Of a stretch of DNA of 7,573 nucleotides, positions 1 to 5,497 are shown piece after piece. Within the stretch, counting starts at the first letter, position 1. Each line of letters starts with the position of its first letter. The notes below the pieces were generated by a model, which was not told where the DNA came from, did not search any database, and saw only the letters and a program-made list of their open reading frames with translations. Source of the stretch: Solirubrobacterales bacterium (lineage in GTDB: Bacteria; Actinomycetota; Thermoleophilia; Solirubrobacterales; Solirubrobacteraceae); the NCBI GenBank assembly GCA_027314825.1, contig DAHVAB010000113.1, positions 1 to 7,573 of the forward strand. Reading direction: 5' to 3'. The translations under genes and the position numbers were made by a program.

Positions 1-80
1 CCGCAACCCTCTGCCGAAGGCCAAAACACTCCCCGCCGGAGACCACCGCCGGCCGACTCGGGCCACCGGAGCGGGAGGGC
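1..80. other. Short sequence downstream of adk
   Basis: 80 nt following the adk stop on the minus strand. No start of a following gene can be identified; in related operons map or infA comes next. A CCGCCGG motif occurs twice here, but as a direct repeat, so it does not form a hairpin, and the single TTTT is not preceded by a stem. I see no clear terminator. Confidence 0.4.
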
Positions 81-758
81 CTAGATCTGCTCCTCGAGGC
101 GCAGGGTCGCGAGCGTCGCGCGCAGGTGCCGGTGGACCTCGTCCGGCGGTCTCGTGCCGTCGAAGCGACGCAGCAGCCCGGCGCGCTCGTAATAGGCGAT
201 GAGCGGAGCGGTCTGGCCGTGATACACCTCCAGCCGGCGGCGGATCGTCTCCTCGCTGTCATCGTCGCGCTGGATCAGCCGCGCCCCGTCCTGATCGCAG
301 ACGCCCTCATGCTTGGGCGGGTCGAACTCGACGTGATAGATGTGCGAGGGGTTCTTGACGCAGACCCGCCGCCCGGTCAGCCGCCGCACGAGCTCCTCGT
401 CCGGCACGGCGATCATCAGCGCCGCTGAGAGCCTGCGCCCGTGCCGGCCGAGCGCCGCATCGAGCGTATCTGCCTGGCTCTCGTTGCGCGGGAAGCCGTC
501 GAGCAGGAATCCTTCGCGGGCATCCGCCGCTTCGATGCGCTCGGTCAACATGTCGACGATCACCTCGTCCGGCACGAGGTCGCCTTTGTCCATGTAGTCC
601 TTCGCCCTGCGTCCAAGCTCGGTGCCGTCGGCCACCTGACTGCGCAGCATGTCGCCAGTAGAGACATGCGCCAGCCCGAAGTCGACCTGCAGGCGCTCGG
701 CCTGCGTGCCCTTGCCGGCGCCGGGCGGGCCAAGGAGGATGAGGTTGAGCTCTGGCAC
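81..758 (-). CDS. adk: Adenylate kinase
   Basis: Cytosolic enzyme that interconverts ATP + AMP and 2 ADP. The 225-residue protein has the P-loop GPPGAGKGT at 10-18, the AMP-site STGD at 33-36 with R39, and DGFPR at 87-91. The LID region is at about 130-167, followed by QRDDD (163-167). The length fits the long-LID bacterial form. The LID keeps C133 and C154 but lacks the usual CxxC pairs: H139 and D157 are the likely other metal ligands (C-x5-H-x14-C-x2-D), a variant I associate with actinobacterial enzymes. The start is GTG at 756-758, chosen because the P-loop then sits at the usual distance from the N-terminus; no good Shine-Dalgarno sequence precedes it. It lies 151 nt downstream of secY, the usual place for adk at the end of spc operons. 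The stop is TAG. Function is near certain; the exact start is less sure. Confidence 0.97.
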   Translation of the reverse strand: MPELNLILLGPPGAGKGTQAERLQVDFGLAHVSTGDMLRSQVADGTELGRRAKDYMDKGDLVPDEVIVDMLTERIEAADAREGFLLDGFPRNESQADTLDAALGRHGRRLSAALMIAVPDEELVRRLTGRRVCVKNPSHIYHVEFDPPKHEGVCDQDGARLIQRDDDSEETIRRRLEVYHGQTAPLIAYYERAGLLRRFDGTRPPDEVHRHLRATLATLRLEEQI

Positions 759-909
759 CTCGACAGTCAGCCTATCGTCCTGCGCCCGCGGCCGCGGCCC
801 AGCTGCGCAGGCTGTCGCGGGCGTGCCCCTCGCTGCTGCGCGCGCGGCACCCTGCTCGGAGCGCGAGGAGGCGAGCCACCCTCAGGACCGCGCGCCGGCA
901 CGCTCACGC
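759..909. other. secY-adk intergenic spacer
   Basis: A 151-nt GC-rich stretch between the secY stop and the adk start. Reading frames run through it on both strands, as expected at this GC content, but none has a good start or recognisable protein similarity. It contains GC palindromes such as CGCGGCCGCG (about 788-797) but no stem followed by a T tract, so I do not call a terminator. It is the second longest gap in the operon and the most plausible place for an internal promoter serving adk and whatever follows it. Confidence 0.5.
769..774 (-). promoter_or_regulatory. Possible -10 element before adk
   Basis: On the minus strand TAGGCT (TAnnnT type) lies 10 nt before the adk GTG. A start site about 7 nt downstream would give a leader of only a few bases, which would fit the lack of a Shine-Dalgarno sequence. 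No recognisable -35 hexamer is seen: the position 17 bp upstream reads CCGCGG. Such a hexamer can arise by chance in 151 nt, so this is a weak candidate. Confidence 0.2.
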
Positions 910-2172
910 TCACTTCAAGAACCCCTCGTAGGAGCGCATCATCAGCTGCGCCTCCAGCTGCTTCATCGTTTCCAGCGCGACGCCGATCACGATCAGGATC
1001 GAGGTGCCGCCGATCGCGATGTTCGTATGGGTCTGCGCGAACATGATCGTCGGCAGCGCCGCGACGGCCGCGAGGAAGAGCGCGCCCGGGAACGTCAGCC
1101 GCGCAAGGATCCGGTCCAGGAACTCGGCCGTCGGCTTGCCCGGTCGCACGCCGGGTATGAACCCGCCGTACTTCTTCAGGTTGTCGGCCTGGTCGACCGG
1201 ATTGAACGTGACCGCCGTGTAGAAGTAGGTGAAGATGATGATGAAGATCGACTGCCCGACCACGAACTGCCAGCCGTTCGGCGTAAAGAACGATTCGAGC
1301 GCGCGAATGTGCGCGAGCTGCCCGATCGTGGGCGGGATCATCATGATGCTGGCGGCGAAGATGACGGGGATCACGCCCGCCATGTTCACGCGCAGCGGCA
1401 GGTAGGTCTGGCCGCCCTCGCTCATTCTTCGTCCGATCACGCGCCTGGCGTACTGCACCGGGATTCGCCGCTGCCCCTCCTGGACGAACACGATCCCGCC
1501 GACGACCGCGAGCACGATGAACGGCATCATCACCTTGAAGACCTGATCCTGGGTCGTCCACCATGCCTGCACCCCGGAGGGCAGCCGGGAGACGATCGAG
1601 GCGAAGATGAGCAGCGAGATGCCGTTCCCGATCCCCTTCTGGGTGATCAGCTCGCCGATCCACATGAGCAGCACCGCGCCGGTGGTGAGGCAGACCACGA
1701 TCAGGAAGACATGCGGCACGTCGAATTTCGAGATGACCGATTCCCCGGCCTGCGCCTGGAAGGAGCGGAACAGGAACACGAACCCGATCGACTGCGCGAA
1801 CGCCAGCCCGACGGTCAGGTAGCGCGTGTACTGGGTGATCTTCGCCTGCCCGACCTCGCCTTCCTTGGAGAGCTTTTCCAGCGAGGGCACCACGACCTTC
1901 AAGAGTTCCAGGATGATCGAGGCGGTGATGTAGGGCATGATGCCCAGCGCGAAGAGCGCGATCCGCGAGAGCCCTCCGCCGGAGAAGAGGTTCAGCAGGC
2001 CCAGGATGTTGGTGCCGCCGAACTCCTTCTGAATGCTGTTGACCGCATTCAGGTTGACCCCGGGCACGGGCAGGTGCGCCCCGAGCCTGTAGATCAGGAG
2101 CATCGCCGCTGTGAACAGCAGCTTCTTGCGGATGTCAGCGACCCTGAAGGCGCTGAGGATCGTCGAAAGCAT
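910..2172 (-). CDS. secY: Protein translocase subunit SecY
   Basis: Channel-forming subunit of the SecYEG translocon in the cytoplasmic membrane, which passes unfolded exported proteins and inserts membrane proteins. The protein is 420 residues, normal for the family. Ten hydrophobic segments can be picked out at about 16-35, 70-92, 115-138, 153-173, 181-198, 213-231, 263-284, 303-325, 363-380 and 386-404. Family signatures are visible: LPVPGVN (34-40), ITQKGIGNGISLLIF (176-190), QRRIPVQYARR (234-244, the cytosolic loop between TM6 and TM7), and FIPGVRPGKPT (338-348, the loop before TM9 that contacts SecA or the ribosome). The start is ATG at 2170-2172; the Shine-Dalgarno match is weak (AGG in CCAGGCACC). 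It follows rplO after a 104-nt gap and precedes adk, the standard order. No truncation or frameshift is seen. Confidence 0.98.
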   Translation of the reverse strand: MLSTILSAFRVADIRKKLLFTAAMLLIYRLGAHLPVPGVNLNAVNSIQKEFGGTNILGLLNLFSGGGLSRIALFALGIMPYITASIILELLKVVVPSLEKLSKEGEVGQAKITQYTRYLTVGLAFAQSIGFVFLFRSFQAQAGESVISKFDVPHVFLIVVCLTTGAVLLMWIGELITQKGIGNGISLLIFASIVSRLPSGVQAWWTTQDQVFKVMMPFIVLAVVGGIVFVQEGQRRIPVQYARRVIGRRMSEGGQTYLPLRVNMAGVIPVIFAASIMMIPPTIGQLAHIRALESFFTPNGWQFVVGQSIFIIIFTYFYTAVTFNPVDQADNLKKYGGFIPGVRPGKPTAEFLDRILARLTFPGALFLAAVAALPTIMFAQTHTNIAIGGTSILIVIGVALETMKQLEAQLMMRSYEGFLK

Positions 2173-2231
2173 GGTGCCTGGTCGGTGCCGTGGATCGAAG
2201 TGGCGGTTTCCCTGCGGCGGGCTCTACTGAA

Positions 2232-2263
2232 AGGCCCGTGCCCCCACCCGCCGCCTCGGGCCT
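2232..2263 (-). terminator. Weak hairpin in rplO-secY gap, possible attenuator
   Basis: Positions 2232-2238 (AGGCCCG) and 2257-2263 (CGGGCCT) form a perfect 7-bp inverted repeat around an 18-nt loop. In the minus-strand transcript the stem is followed by only a very short U run (TTTCAG). It sits 14 nt after the rplO stop and about 60 nt before secY. The long loop and poor U tract argue against an efficient intrinsic terminator. It could be a partial attenuator, an mRNA processing or stability element, or chance in GC-rich DNA. Confidence 0.25.
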
Positions 2264-2276
2264 GAAGCCAGCGATT

Positions 2277-2852
2277 CTAGCTCTCGATCAGCCGGCACGC
2301 GCCGCCCGCGCTCTCGATGTTGCTGCGAGCGCTCGCGCTGAAGGCGTGGGCGTGAACGGTGAGCGGCTTGGAGAGCTCGCCCATGCCGAGGATCTTCACC
2401 GGCACGCCCCGCCGGCCCGCCAGGCCGCGCTCGCGCATCAGCTCCAGCGTCACCTCCGTGCCGGCCTCGAAACGCGCCTCCAGGTCGGAGAGGTTGACCG
2501 GCTGGGTGTGGGTCCGGAACGGCTCGAACGGCATCGACTTCTTCATGTGCGGGCCGCGCAGCTTGCGCATCCGCATGTGGATCGGCATCTGACCGCCCTC
2601 GAAGCGGGCCCTGCGCTTGGCGCCGGAGCGCGAGCCGTAGCCCTTCTGGCCGCGCCCGGAGGTCTTGCCGGTGCCGGAGCCCTCTCCACGGCCGACGCGC
2701 TTGCGATCGCGCCTGCTCCCGGGTGCGGGGCTCAGCGAGTGCAGGCCGATCCGCTGCGAGGCGCTCCCGGCTGCGCCGGCCGCCTGCGCGGCGCCCTCCG
2801 GCTCGGTCTCCTCCTCAGCAGGCTTGCGCCCCTTCGGCGCAGCCGGGCTCAT
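2277..2852 (-). CDS. rplO: 50S ribosomal protein L15 with N-terminal extension
   Basis: L15 binds 23S rRNA and helps late 50S assembly. The family core begins at about residue 36 with the conserved LHSLSPAPGSRR...KRVGRGEGSGTGKTSGRGQKG run (37-71, basic and Gly-rich). It continues with FEGGQMPIHMR (84-94) and the globular C-terminal half ending at residue 191. Typical bacterial L15 starts almost at LHxL, so residues 1-35 are extra: a Pro/Glu/Ala-rich piece containing EPEGAAQAA (17-25), also found in the S5 tail. The ATG start at 2850-2852 overlaps the rpmD stop as ATGA and has AGGAG at good spacing, so the extension is probably translated. No in-frame ATG or GTG lies close to the core start, which supports this. 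The stop is TAG. Confidence 0.97.
   Translation of the reverse strand: MSPAAPKGRKPAEEETEPEGAAQAAGAAGSASQRIGLHSLSPAPGSRRDRKRVGRGEGSGTGKTSGRGQKGYGSRSGAKRRARFEGGQMPIHMRMRKLRGPHMKKSMPFEPFRTHTQPVNLSDLEARFEAGTEVTLELMRERGLAGRRGVPVKILGMGELSKPLTVHAHAFSASARSNIESAGGACRLIES
2778..2805. repeat. Direct repeat copy A, in the rplO extension
   Basis: A 28-bp segment that matches 3418-3445 in 26 of 28 positions in the same orientation. On the minus strand both copies encode EPEGAAQAA; the two differences are synonymous. It lies in the part of rplO coding for the extra N-terminal residues 17-25. Confidence 0.85.
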
Positions 2853-3037
2853 GAGCGCGGCTCCTGCACCTCGACGAGATGGCGCACCGCGTGCAGCATG
2901 CCCCGCGCCTGCGGGCAGTCCTCAACCTCGACGAGATGGCCGATACGGCGCAGCCCCAGCGAGCGCAGGGTGTCCAGCTGACGCTGGTTGGCGCCGTTGG
3001 CCGAGCGGCGCTGTATAACCGCCAGCTTGGCCATCAT
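2849..3037 (-). CDS. rpmD: 50S ribosomal protein L30
   Basis: Small 50S protein of 62 residues, normal for bacterial L30. Family features are MAKLAVIQRRS at the start, NQRQLDTLRSLGLRRIGH in the middle (the common Q...TLRxLGLxR pattern) and LVEVEDCPQARGMLHAVRHLVEV near the end. It lies between rpsE and rplO as usual. Two adjacent ATG codons are possible starts: 3037 (ATGA overlap with the rpsE stop) and 3034 (TGATG overlap). The GAGG upstream is 4 nt from the first and 7 nt from the second, so the second, giving MAKL..., may be the real start. The stop TGA overlaps the rplO ATG. Identity is secure; the start is uncertain by one codon. Confidence 0.95.
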   Translation of the reverse strand: MMAKLAVIQRRSANGANQRQLDTLRSLGLRRIGHLVEVEDCPQARGMLHAVRHLVEVQEPRS

Positions 3038-4008
3038 GATGCCTCGCCGTCGCCTGCCGCCGGCGCGCTCCGCGCGTCCCCGGCCGCCATGTCCCGGGCG
3101 GCGCCGTCGCCATCCTGCCCGGATGGGGCGCCGTTCTCGGCGGCCAGCGTGCCGCCCGCGGCGGACGTAGTCCCGCTCTCGGCGGACGTAGTCCCGCTCT
3201 CGGCGGACGGGGCGCCGGTCGCGGCTGGCGTAGTTCCGGTCGCGGCGGACGCGGCGCCGGTCGCGGCTGGCGAAGTCCCGGTCGCGGCGGACGTAGTCCC
3301 GGTCGCGGCTGACGTAGTCCCGCTCGCGGCGGAAGGCGTGGGCGTGCCTCCCCCTGCCGGCGCGGCGCCGCTCGCGGCGGACGGAGGGCTGCTCTCGCCG
3401 GCCGCCGTGCCGCTCTCGGCCGCCTGCGCAGCACCCTCCGGCTCGCCGCCATCGGCAGCCGGCTCCGCGGAGACGGACGCGCCGTTCGCGGACTCGCCGA
3501 GGCCGAGCACCTGGTTGATCGACAGGCCGCGCAGCTTGGCGACCTCGTCCGGGGTGCGCAGGCCGCGCAGGCCGGCGACCGTCGCCTTGACCAGGTTGAT
3601 CGGGTTCTGAGTGCCGAGGCTCTTGGAGAGGATGTCGTGGATGCCGGCGAGCTCGAGCACCGCGCGCACGCCGCCGCCGGCGATCACGCCGGTGCCGGGC
3701 GCGGCCGGCTTCAGGAAGACGCGGCCGGCGCCGAAGATCCCGGTCGTCTGATGGGTGATGGTGCTGCCGTGCTTGGGCACCCGGAAGAGATCTTTCTTGG
3801 CGCGGTCCACGCCCTTCTGGATCGCGAGCGGAACCTCGTTGGCCTTTCCGTAGCCGATACCGACCACTTCGCGCTCATCGCCCACCACGACGAGCGCGGT
3901 GAAGGAGAAGCGGCGGCCGCCCTTGACGACCTTCGCGACACGATTGATCTCGACGACCCGCTCCTGGAGGTCGAGCCCGGCTGGGGAGATTGAGCGATCT
4001 GCTGGCAT
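3034..4008 (-). CDS. rpsE: 30S ribosomal protein S5 with long repetitive C-terminal tail
   Basis: S5 is a 30S protein near the mRNA entry and the decoding region, important for fidelity. The core occupies about residues 13-170: LQERVVEINRVAKVVKGG (14-31), FSFTALVVVGD (34-44), VGIGYGKANEVPLAI (49-63), the second domain with HGSTITHQTTGIFGAGRV (80-97), GTGVIAGGGVRAVLE (105-119) and LRGLRTPDEVAKLRG (147-161). Bacterial S5 is usually around 160-200 residues; this one has 324. The extra ~150 residues are almost entirely Ala, Gly, Ser, Thr, Pro and Glu, with heptad repeats of the type SAATGTT, no lysine and only two arginines. The frame stays open to the TGA that overlaps rpmD as ATGA, so a readthrough artefact is unlikely. 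The ATG start at 4006-4008 has no clear Shine-Dalgarno sequence; it follows the rplR stop by 31 nt. The core call is certain. The role of the tail is unknown. Confidence 0.97.
   Translation of the reverse strand: MPADRSISPAGLDLQERVVEINRVAKVVKGGRRFSFTALVVVGDEREVVGIGYGKANEVPLAIQKGVDRAKKDLFRVPKHGSTITHQTTGIFGAGRVFLKPAAPGTGVIAGGGVRAVLELAGIHDILSKSLGTQNPINLVKATVAGLRGLRTPDEVAKLRGLSINQVLGLGESANGASVSAEPAADGGEPEGAAQAAESGTAAGESSPPSAASGAAPAGGGTPTPSAASGTTSAATGTTSAATGTSPAATGAASAATGTTPAATGAPSAESGTTSAESGTTSAAGGTLAAENGAPSGQDGDGAARDMAAGDARSAPAAGDGEAS
3125..3334. repeat. 21-bp tandem array in the rpsE tail (10 units)
   Basis: Ten consecutive 21-bp units fill 3125-3334 exactly. On the plus strand a typical unit reads GTAGTCCCGGTCGCG followed by GCGGAC; units 3167-3187 and 3188-3208 are identical, and the others differ at several positions. 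Because 21 is a multiple of three, unit gain or loss keeps the rpsE frame; each unit encodes seven residues of the SAATGTT type. A 27-bp unrelated piece (3335-3361) separates this block from three further units. The pattern is that of a coding minisatellite grown by slippage or unequal exchange. Confidence 0.93.
3362..3424. repeat. Second block of 21-bp units in the rpsE tail (3 units)
   Basis: Three more units of the same period and related sequence (3362-3382, 3383-3403, 3404-3424), closer to the S5 core and more diverged than the main block. The first reads GCGGCGCCGCTCGCG then GCGGAC, clearly the same family as the main array. Greater divergence nearer the core suggests that these are older copies and that recent growth took place towards the C-terminus. 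Confidence 0.8.
3418..3445. repeat. Direct repeat copy B, in the rpsE tail
   Basis: Partner of 2778-2805 (26/28 identical), 640 bp away in the same orientation. It encodes S5 residues 189-197 and overlaps the edge of the 21-bp unit at 3404-3424. The copy in rpsE lies between the S5 core and the heptad array. Confidence 0.85.
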
Positions 4009-4039
4009 GCGGTCTGAGAGGGTAGCGGTCTTGCGCGCT

Positions 4040-4393
4040 CTAGAGGGCCATCCCTGCCTCCCGCAGGGACTCGGCGAACGCCTGAACGTGGCCGTGATAG
4101 CGGTATCCGCCGCGATCGAAGACGATCTGCGAGACGCCCGCAGACTTCGCCCGGTCGGCGAGCAGGGCTCCGGCGCGCTGGGTGCGCTGCAGGCCCCCCA
4201 GCTCTTTCAGCTCCGGCTCAAACCAGTTCACCGCGGCGAGCGTGCGTCCCGCCACATCGTCGATGACCTGTGCGCAGAGGCCTCGGTTGGAGCGGAACAC
4301 CGAGACACGCGGACGCTCCGCGGTGCCCGTGATCTTCGCCCGCACTCGACGACGACGTTTGAGGCGACGGGCCTCCTTGGTGAGAGTGCTCAT
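4040..4393 (-). CDS. rplR: 50S ribosomal protein L18
   Basis: L18 binds 5S rRNA with L5 and L25-type proteins and docks it on the central protuberance of the 50S subunit. The protein is 117 residues, normal length. It has a basic N-terminus (KEARRLKRRRRVRAKI, 6-21), the conserved RPRVSVFRSNRGLCAQVIDD (27-46) and the C-terminal signature VFDRGGYRYHGHVQAFAESL (91-110). The ATG at 4391-4393 overlaps the rplF stop as ATGA. A longer in-frame reading to 4552 exists but runs inside rplF and is rejected. The nearest purine-rich stretch (GGAAGG) is too far upstream for a good Shine-Dalgarno sequence, so translation probably depends on coupling to rplF. The stop is TAG. Confidence 0.97.
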   Translation of the reverse strand: MSTLTKEARRLKRRRRVRAKITGTAERPRVSVFRSNRGLCAQVIDDVAGRTLAAVNWFEPELKELGGLQRTQRAGALLADRAKSAGVSQIVFDRGGYRYHGHVQAFAESLREAGMAL

Positions 4394-4923
4394 GCGCGCT
4401 TGCCAACCTTCCGGGCGACATACTCGCCCTCGTAGCGAATGCCCTTGCCCTTGTACGGCTCCGGCGGACGCTGCTTGCGGATGATCGCGGCCGTCTCGCC
4501 GACCTGCTGCTTGGAGATCCCCTTCACCACGATCCGCGTCGGCTGCGGGCATTCGAACTCGATGCCCGCGGGCGCCGCGATCGCGATCGGACGCGAGTGG
4601 CCGACCGCGAGCTCGATGCCCGCGCCCTTCAGCTGCGCGCGGTAGCCGACTCCCTGGATCTCAAGGCGCTTCTCGTAGCCGTCGGTCACTCCCTGCACCA
4701 TGTTCGCCACAAGCGAACGCACGAGGCCATGCAGCGCCCTGTGCTCGCCGCGATCGGTCGGGCGGCTGACGAGCAGCTGATCGCCCTCCTGGACGACCGT
4801 GATCTCGCGCGGCACGCGCTCGGAGAGCTCACCCTTCGGCCCCTTCACGTGCACCGCTTCCGGCTCGATCTGCACGCTGACCCCGGCCGGCACCGGTATC
4901 GGTCTCCTTCCGATCCTCGACAC
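4390..4923 (-). CDS. rplF: 50S ribosomal protein L6
   Basis: L6 binds 23S rRNA near the sarcin-ricin loop and the base of the L7/L12 stalk. The 177-residue protein has the standard start MSRIGRRPIPVPAGV, the VKGPKGELS motif (27-35), the two-domain L6 repeat, and the diagnostic C-terminal PEPYKGKGIRYEGEYVARK (154-172). The start is GTG at 4921-4923, directly after the rpsH TAG with no gap. It is supported by a perfect GGAGGT at 4931-4936 with 7-nt spacing, located inside the end of rpsH. The stop TGA overlaps the rplR ATG. Confidence 0.98.
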   Translation of the reverse strand: MSRIGRRPIPVPAGVSVQIEPEAVHVKGPKGELSERVPREITVVQEGDQLLVSRPTDRGEHRALHGLVRSLVANMVQGVTDGYEKRLEIQGVGYRAQLKGAGIELAVGHSRPIAIAAPAGIEFECPQPTRIVVKGISKQQVGETAAIIRKQRPPEPYKGKGIRYEGEYVARKVGKRA

Positions 4924-5331
4924 CTACCAGACCTCCGCTATTACCTCGCCGCCCACGCCGGCGATCCGCGCTTCGTGTCCGCTCATCACGCCACGGGAGG
5001 TGGTGAGTATCGCGGTGCCCATCCCACCCAGCACCTTTGGAATCCGGCTCGCGTCCACGTAGGTACGCCGGCCCGGCCGCGAGACGCGGACCAGGCCCGA
5101 TATCGCGGAGCGGCGATCGTCGGTGTACTTCAGGCGAACCTCGATCACCTCGCCGAACGCGCCGTCCGCCCGCGGGTGCACGCTGAACGACTCGATGTAG
5201 CCCTGCTCGGTGAGGATCCGCGCTATCTCCGCCTTCAGGCTGGAGGACGGGATCTCGACGGTCTCGTGCGACGCGTGGATCGCATTGCGGATCCGGGTCA
5301 GAAAGTCGGCGACCGGGTCGGTCATCGCCAT
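4924..5331 (-). CDS. rpsH: 30S ribosomal protein S8
   Basis: S8 binds the central domain of 16S rRNA and is a primary assembly protein; in E. coli it also represses the spc operon by binding its mRNA. The 135-residue protein begins MAMTDPVADFLTRIRNA and has the C-terminal signature GVMSGHEARIAGVGGEVIAEVW, preceded by SRPGRRTYV (83-91). Length is normal. GGAGGT at 5338-5343 lies 6 nt before ATG 5331 and supports that start over the second ATG (5325), whose spacing would be 12 nt. That second ATG overlaps the stop of a possible small upstream ORF as ATGA. The stop TAG abuts the rplF GTG. Confidence 0.98.
   Translation of the reverse strand: MAMTDPVADFLTRIRNAIHASHETVEIPSSSLKAEIARILTEQGYIESFSVHPRADGAFGEVIEVRLKYTDDRRSAISGLVRVSRPGRRTYVDASRIPKVLGGMGTAILTTSRGVMSGHEARIAGVGGEVIAEVW
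4931..4936 (-). promoter_or_regulatory. Ribosome binding site of rplF (decides GTG start)
   Basis: GGAGGT on the minus strand, 7 nt before the GTG of rplF and embedded in the last codons of rpsH. It fixes the zero-gap TAG/GTG junction as the rplF start. Confidence 0.85.
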
Positions 5332-5465
5332 GGGGAGACCTCCGATCGATCGATCCGCACGGCGGTGACGGGAGCGCGCAGGCCGGTGGCAGGGACTCGC
5401 ATGCCGGCGACGCGGACACGCATGCCGGTGGCGGGATCGTGGTTGGGGGGTTGGGAATCTGACAT
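5322..5465 (-). CDS. Possible 47-residue ORF in the rpsZ-rpsH spacer
   Basis: A minus-strand ATG at 5463-5465 opens a 47-codon frame (MSDSQPPNHDP...) ending in TGA at 5322-5324, inside the first codons of rpsH. Its middle is a heptapeptide repeat of the type RVPATGM, produced by four 21-bp tandem units. The arginine at the unit junction is kept in all four copies while its codon differs each time (CGT, CGA, CGC, CGG), a mild hint of selection on protein sequence. Against it: no good Shine-Dalgarno sequence, no recognised family, very short, and repeats with a period divisible by three stay open easily in GC-rich DNA. It could equally be untranslated spacer. Treat as a hypothesis. Confidence 0.25.
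   Translation of the reverse strand: MSDSQPPNHDPATGMRVRVAGMRVPATGLRAPVTAVRIDRSEVSPWR
5338..5343 (-). promoter_or_regulatory. Ribosome binding site of rpsH
   Basis: Perfect GGAGGT on the minus strand, 6 nt before the ATG at 5331. It decides between two nearby ATG codons of rpsH and shows that this gene can initiate independently of rpsZ, from which it is separated by 166 nt. Confidence 0.85.
5357..5440. repeat. 21-bp tandem array in the rpsZ-rpsH spacer (4 units)
   Basis: Four contiguous 21-bp units at 5357-5377, 5378-5398, 5399-5419 and 5420-5440. Each starts GCA on the plus strand and most share the core GCCGGTGGCGGG or close variants; units 3 and 4 begin GCATGCCGG. The copies have diverged at several positions each. 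The period equals that of the rpsE array 2 kb away, with limited similarity (shared CCGGT-GCGG-like cores). Confidence 0.8.
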
Positions 5466-5497
5466 CTTTGCGAATCCGGGGAGTGCCGGGCCGTGCC

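Larger units (their letters stand above)
5332..5497. other. rpsZ-rpsH intergenic spacer
   Basis: 166 nt between the rpsZ stop and rpsH start, the longest gap in an otherwise tightly packed operon. It holds the 21-bp array, a GATC-rich stretch (5344-5355) just before the rpsH ribosome binding site, and the candidate 47-codon ORF. No clear terminator is seen, and no TAnnnT-type promoter on the minus strand. Confidence 0.6.

Noticed and set aside
1..80. Possible terminator after adk
   Set aside because: The CCGCCGG copies are direct, not inverted, and the short T run is not next to a stem.
767..1663. Minus-strand open frame of 298 codons overlapping secY in another frame
   Set aside because: An Arg/Ala/Gly-rich out-of-frame shadow of secY; the real secY frame is complete with all signatures.
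649..2265. Long plus-strand open frame (538 codons) opposite adk and secY
   Set aside because: It lies antisense to two unmistakable conserved genes, has His/Asp/Arg-rich composition typical of the reverse of high-GC coding DNA, and shows no recognisable domain.
3125..3424. CRISPR-like appearance of regularly spaced repeats
   Set aside because: Units are directly adjacent with no unique spacers, in frame in rpsE, and too similar along the whole period: a coding minisatellite, not a CRISPR array.
2922..3452. Minus-strand Pro/Arg-rich frame inside the rpsE tail
   Set aside because: The 21-bp units are open in more than one frame. This one crosses the rpsE/rpmD junction, while the S5 frame joins the conserved core without interruption.
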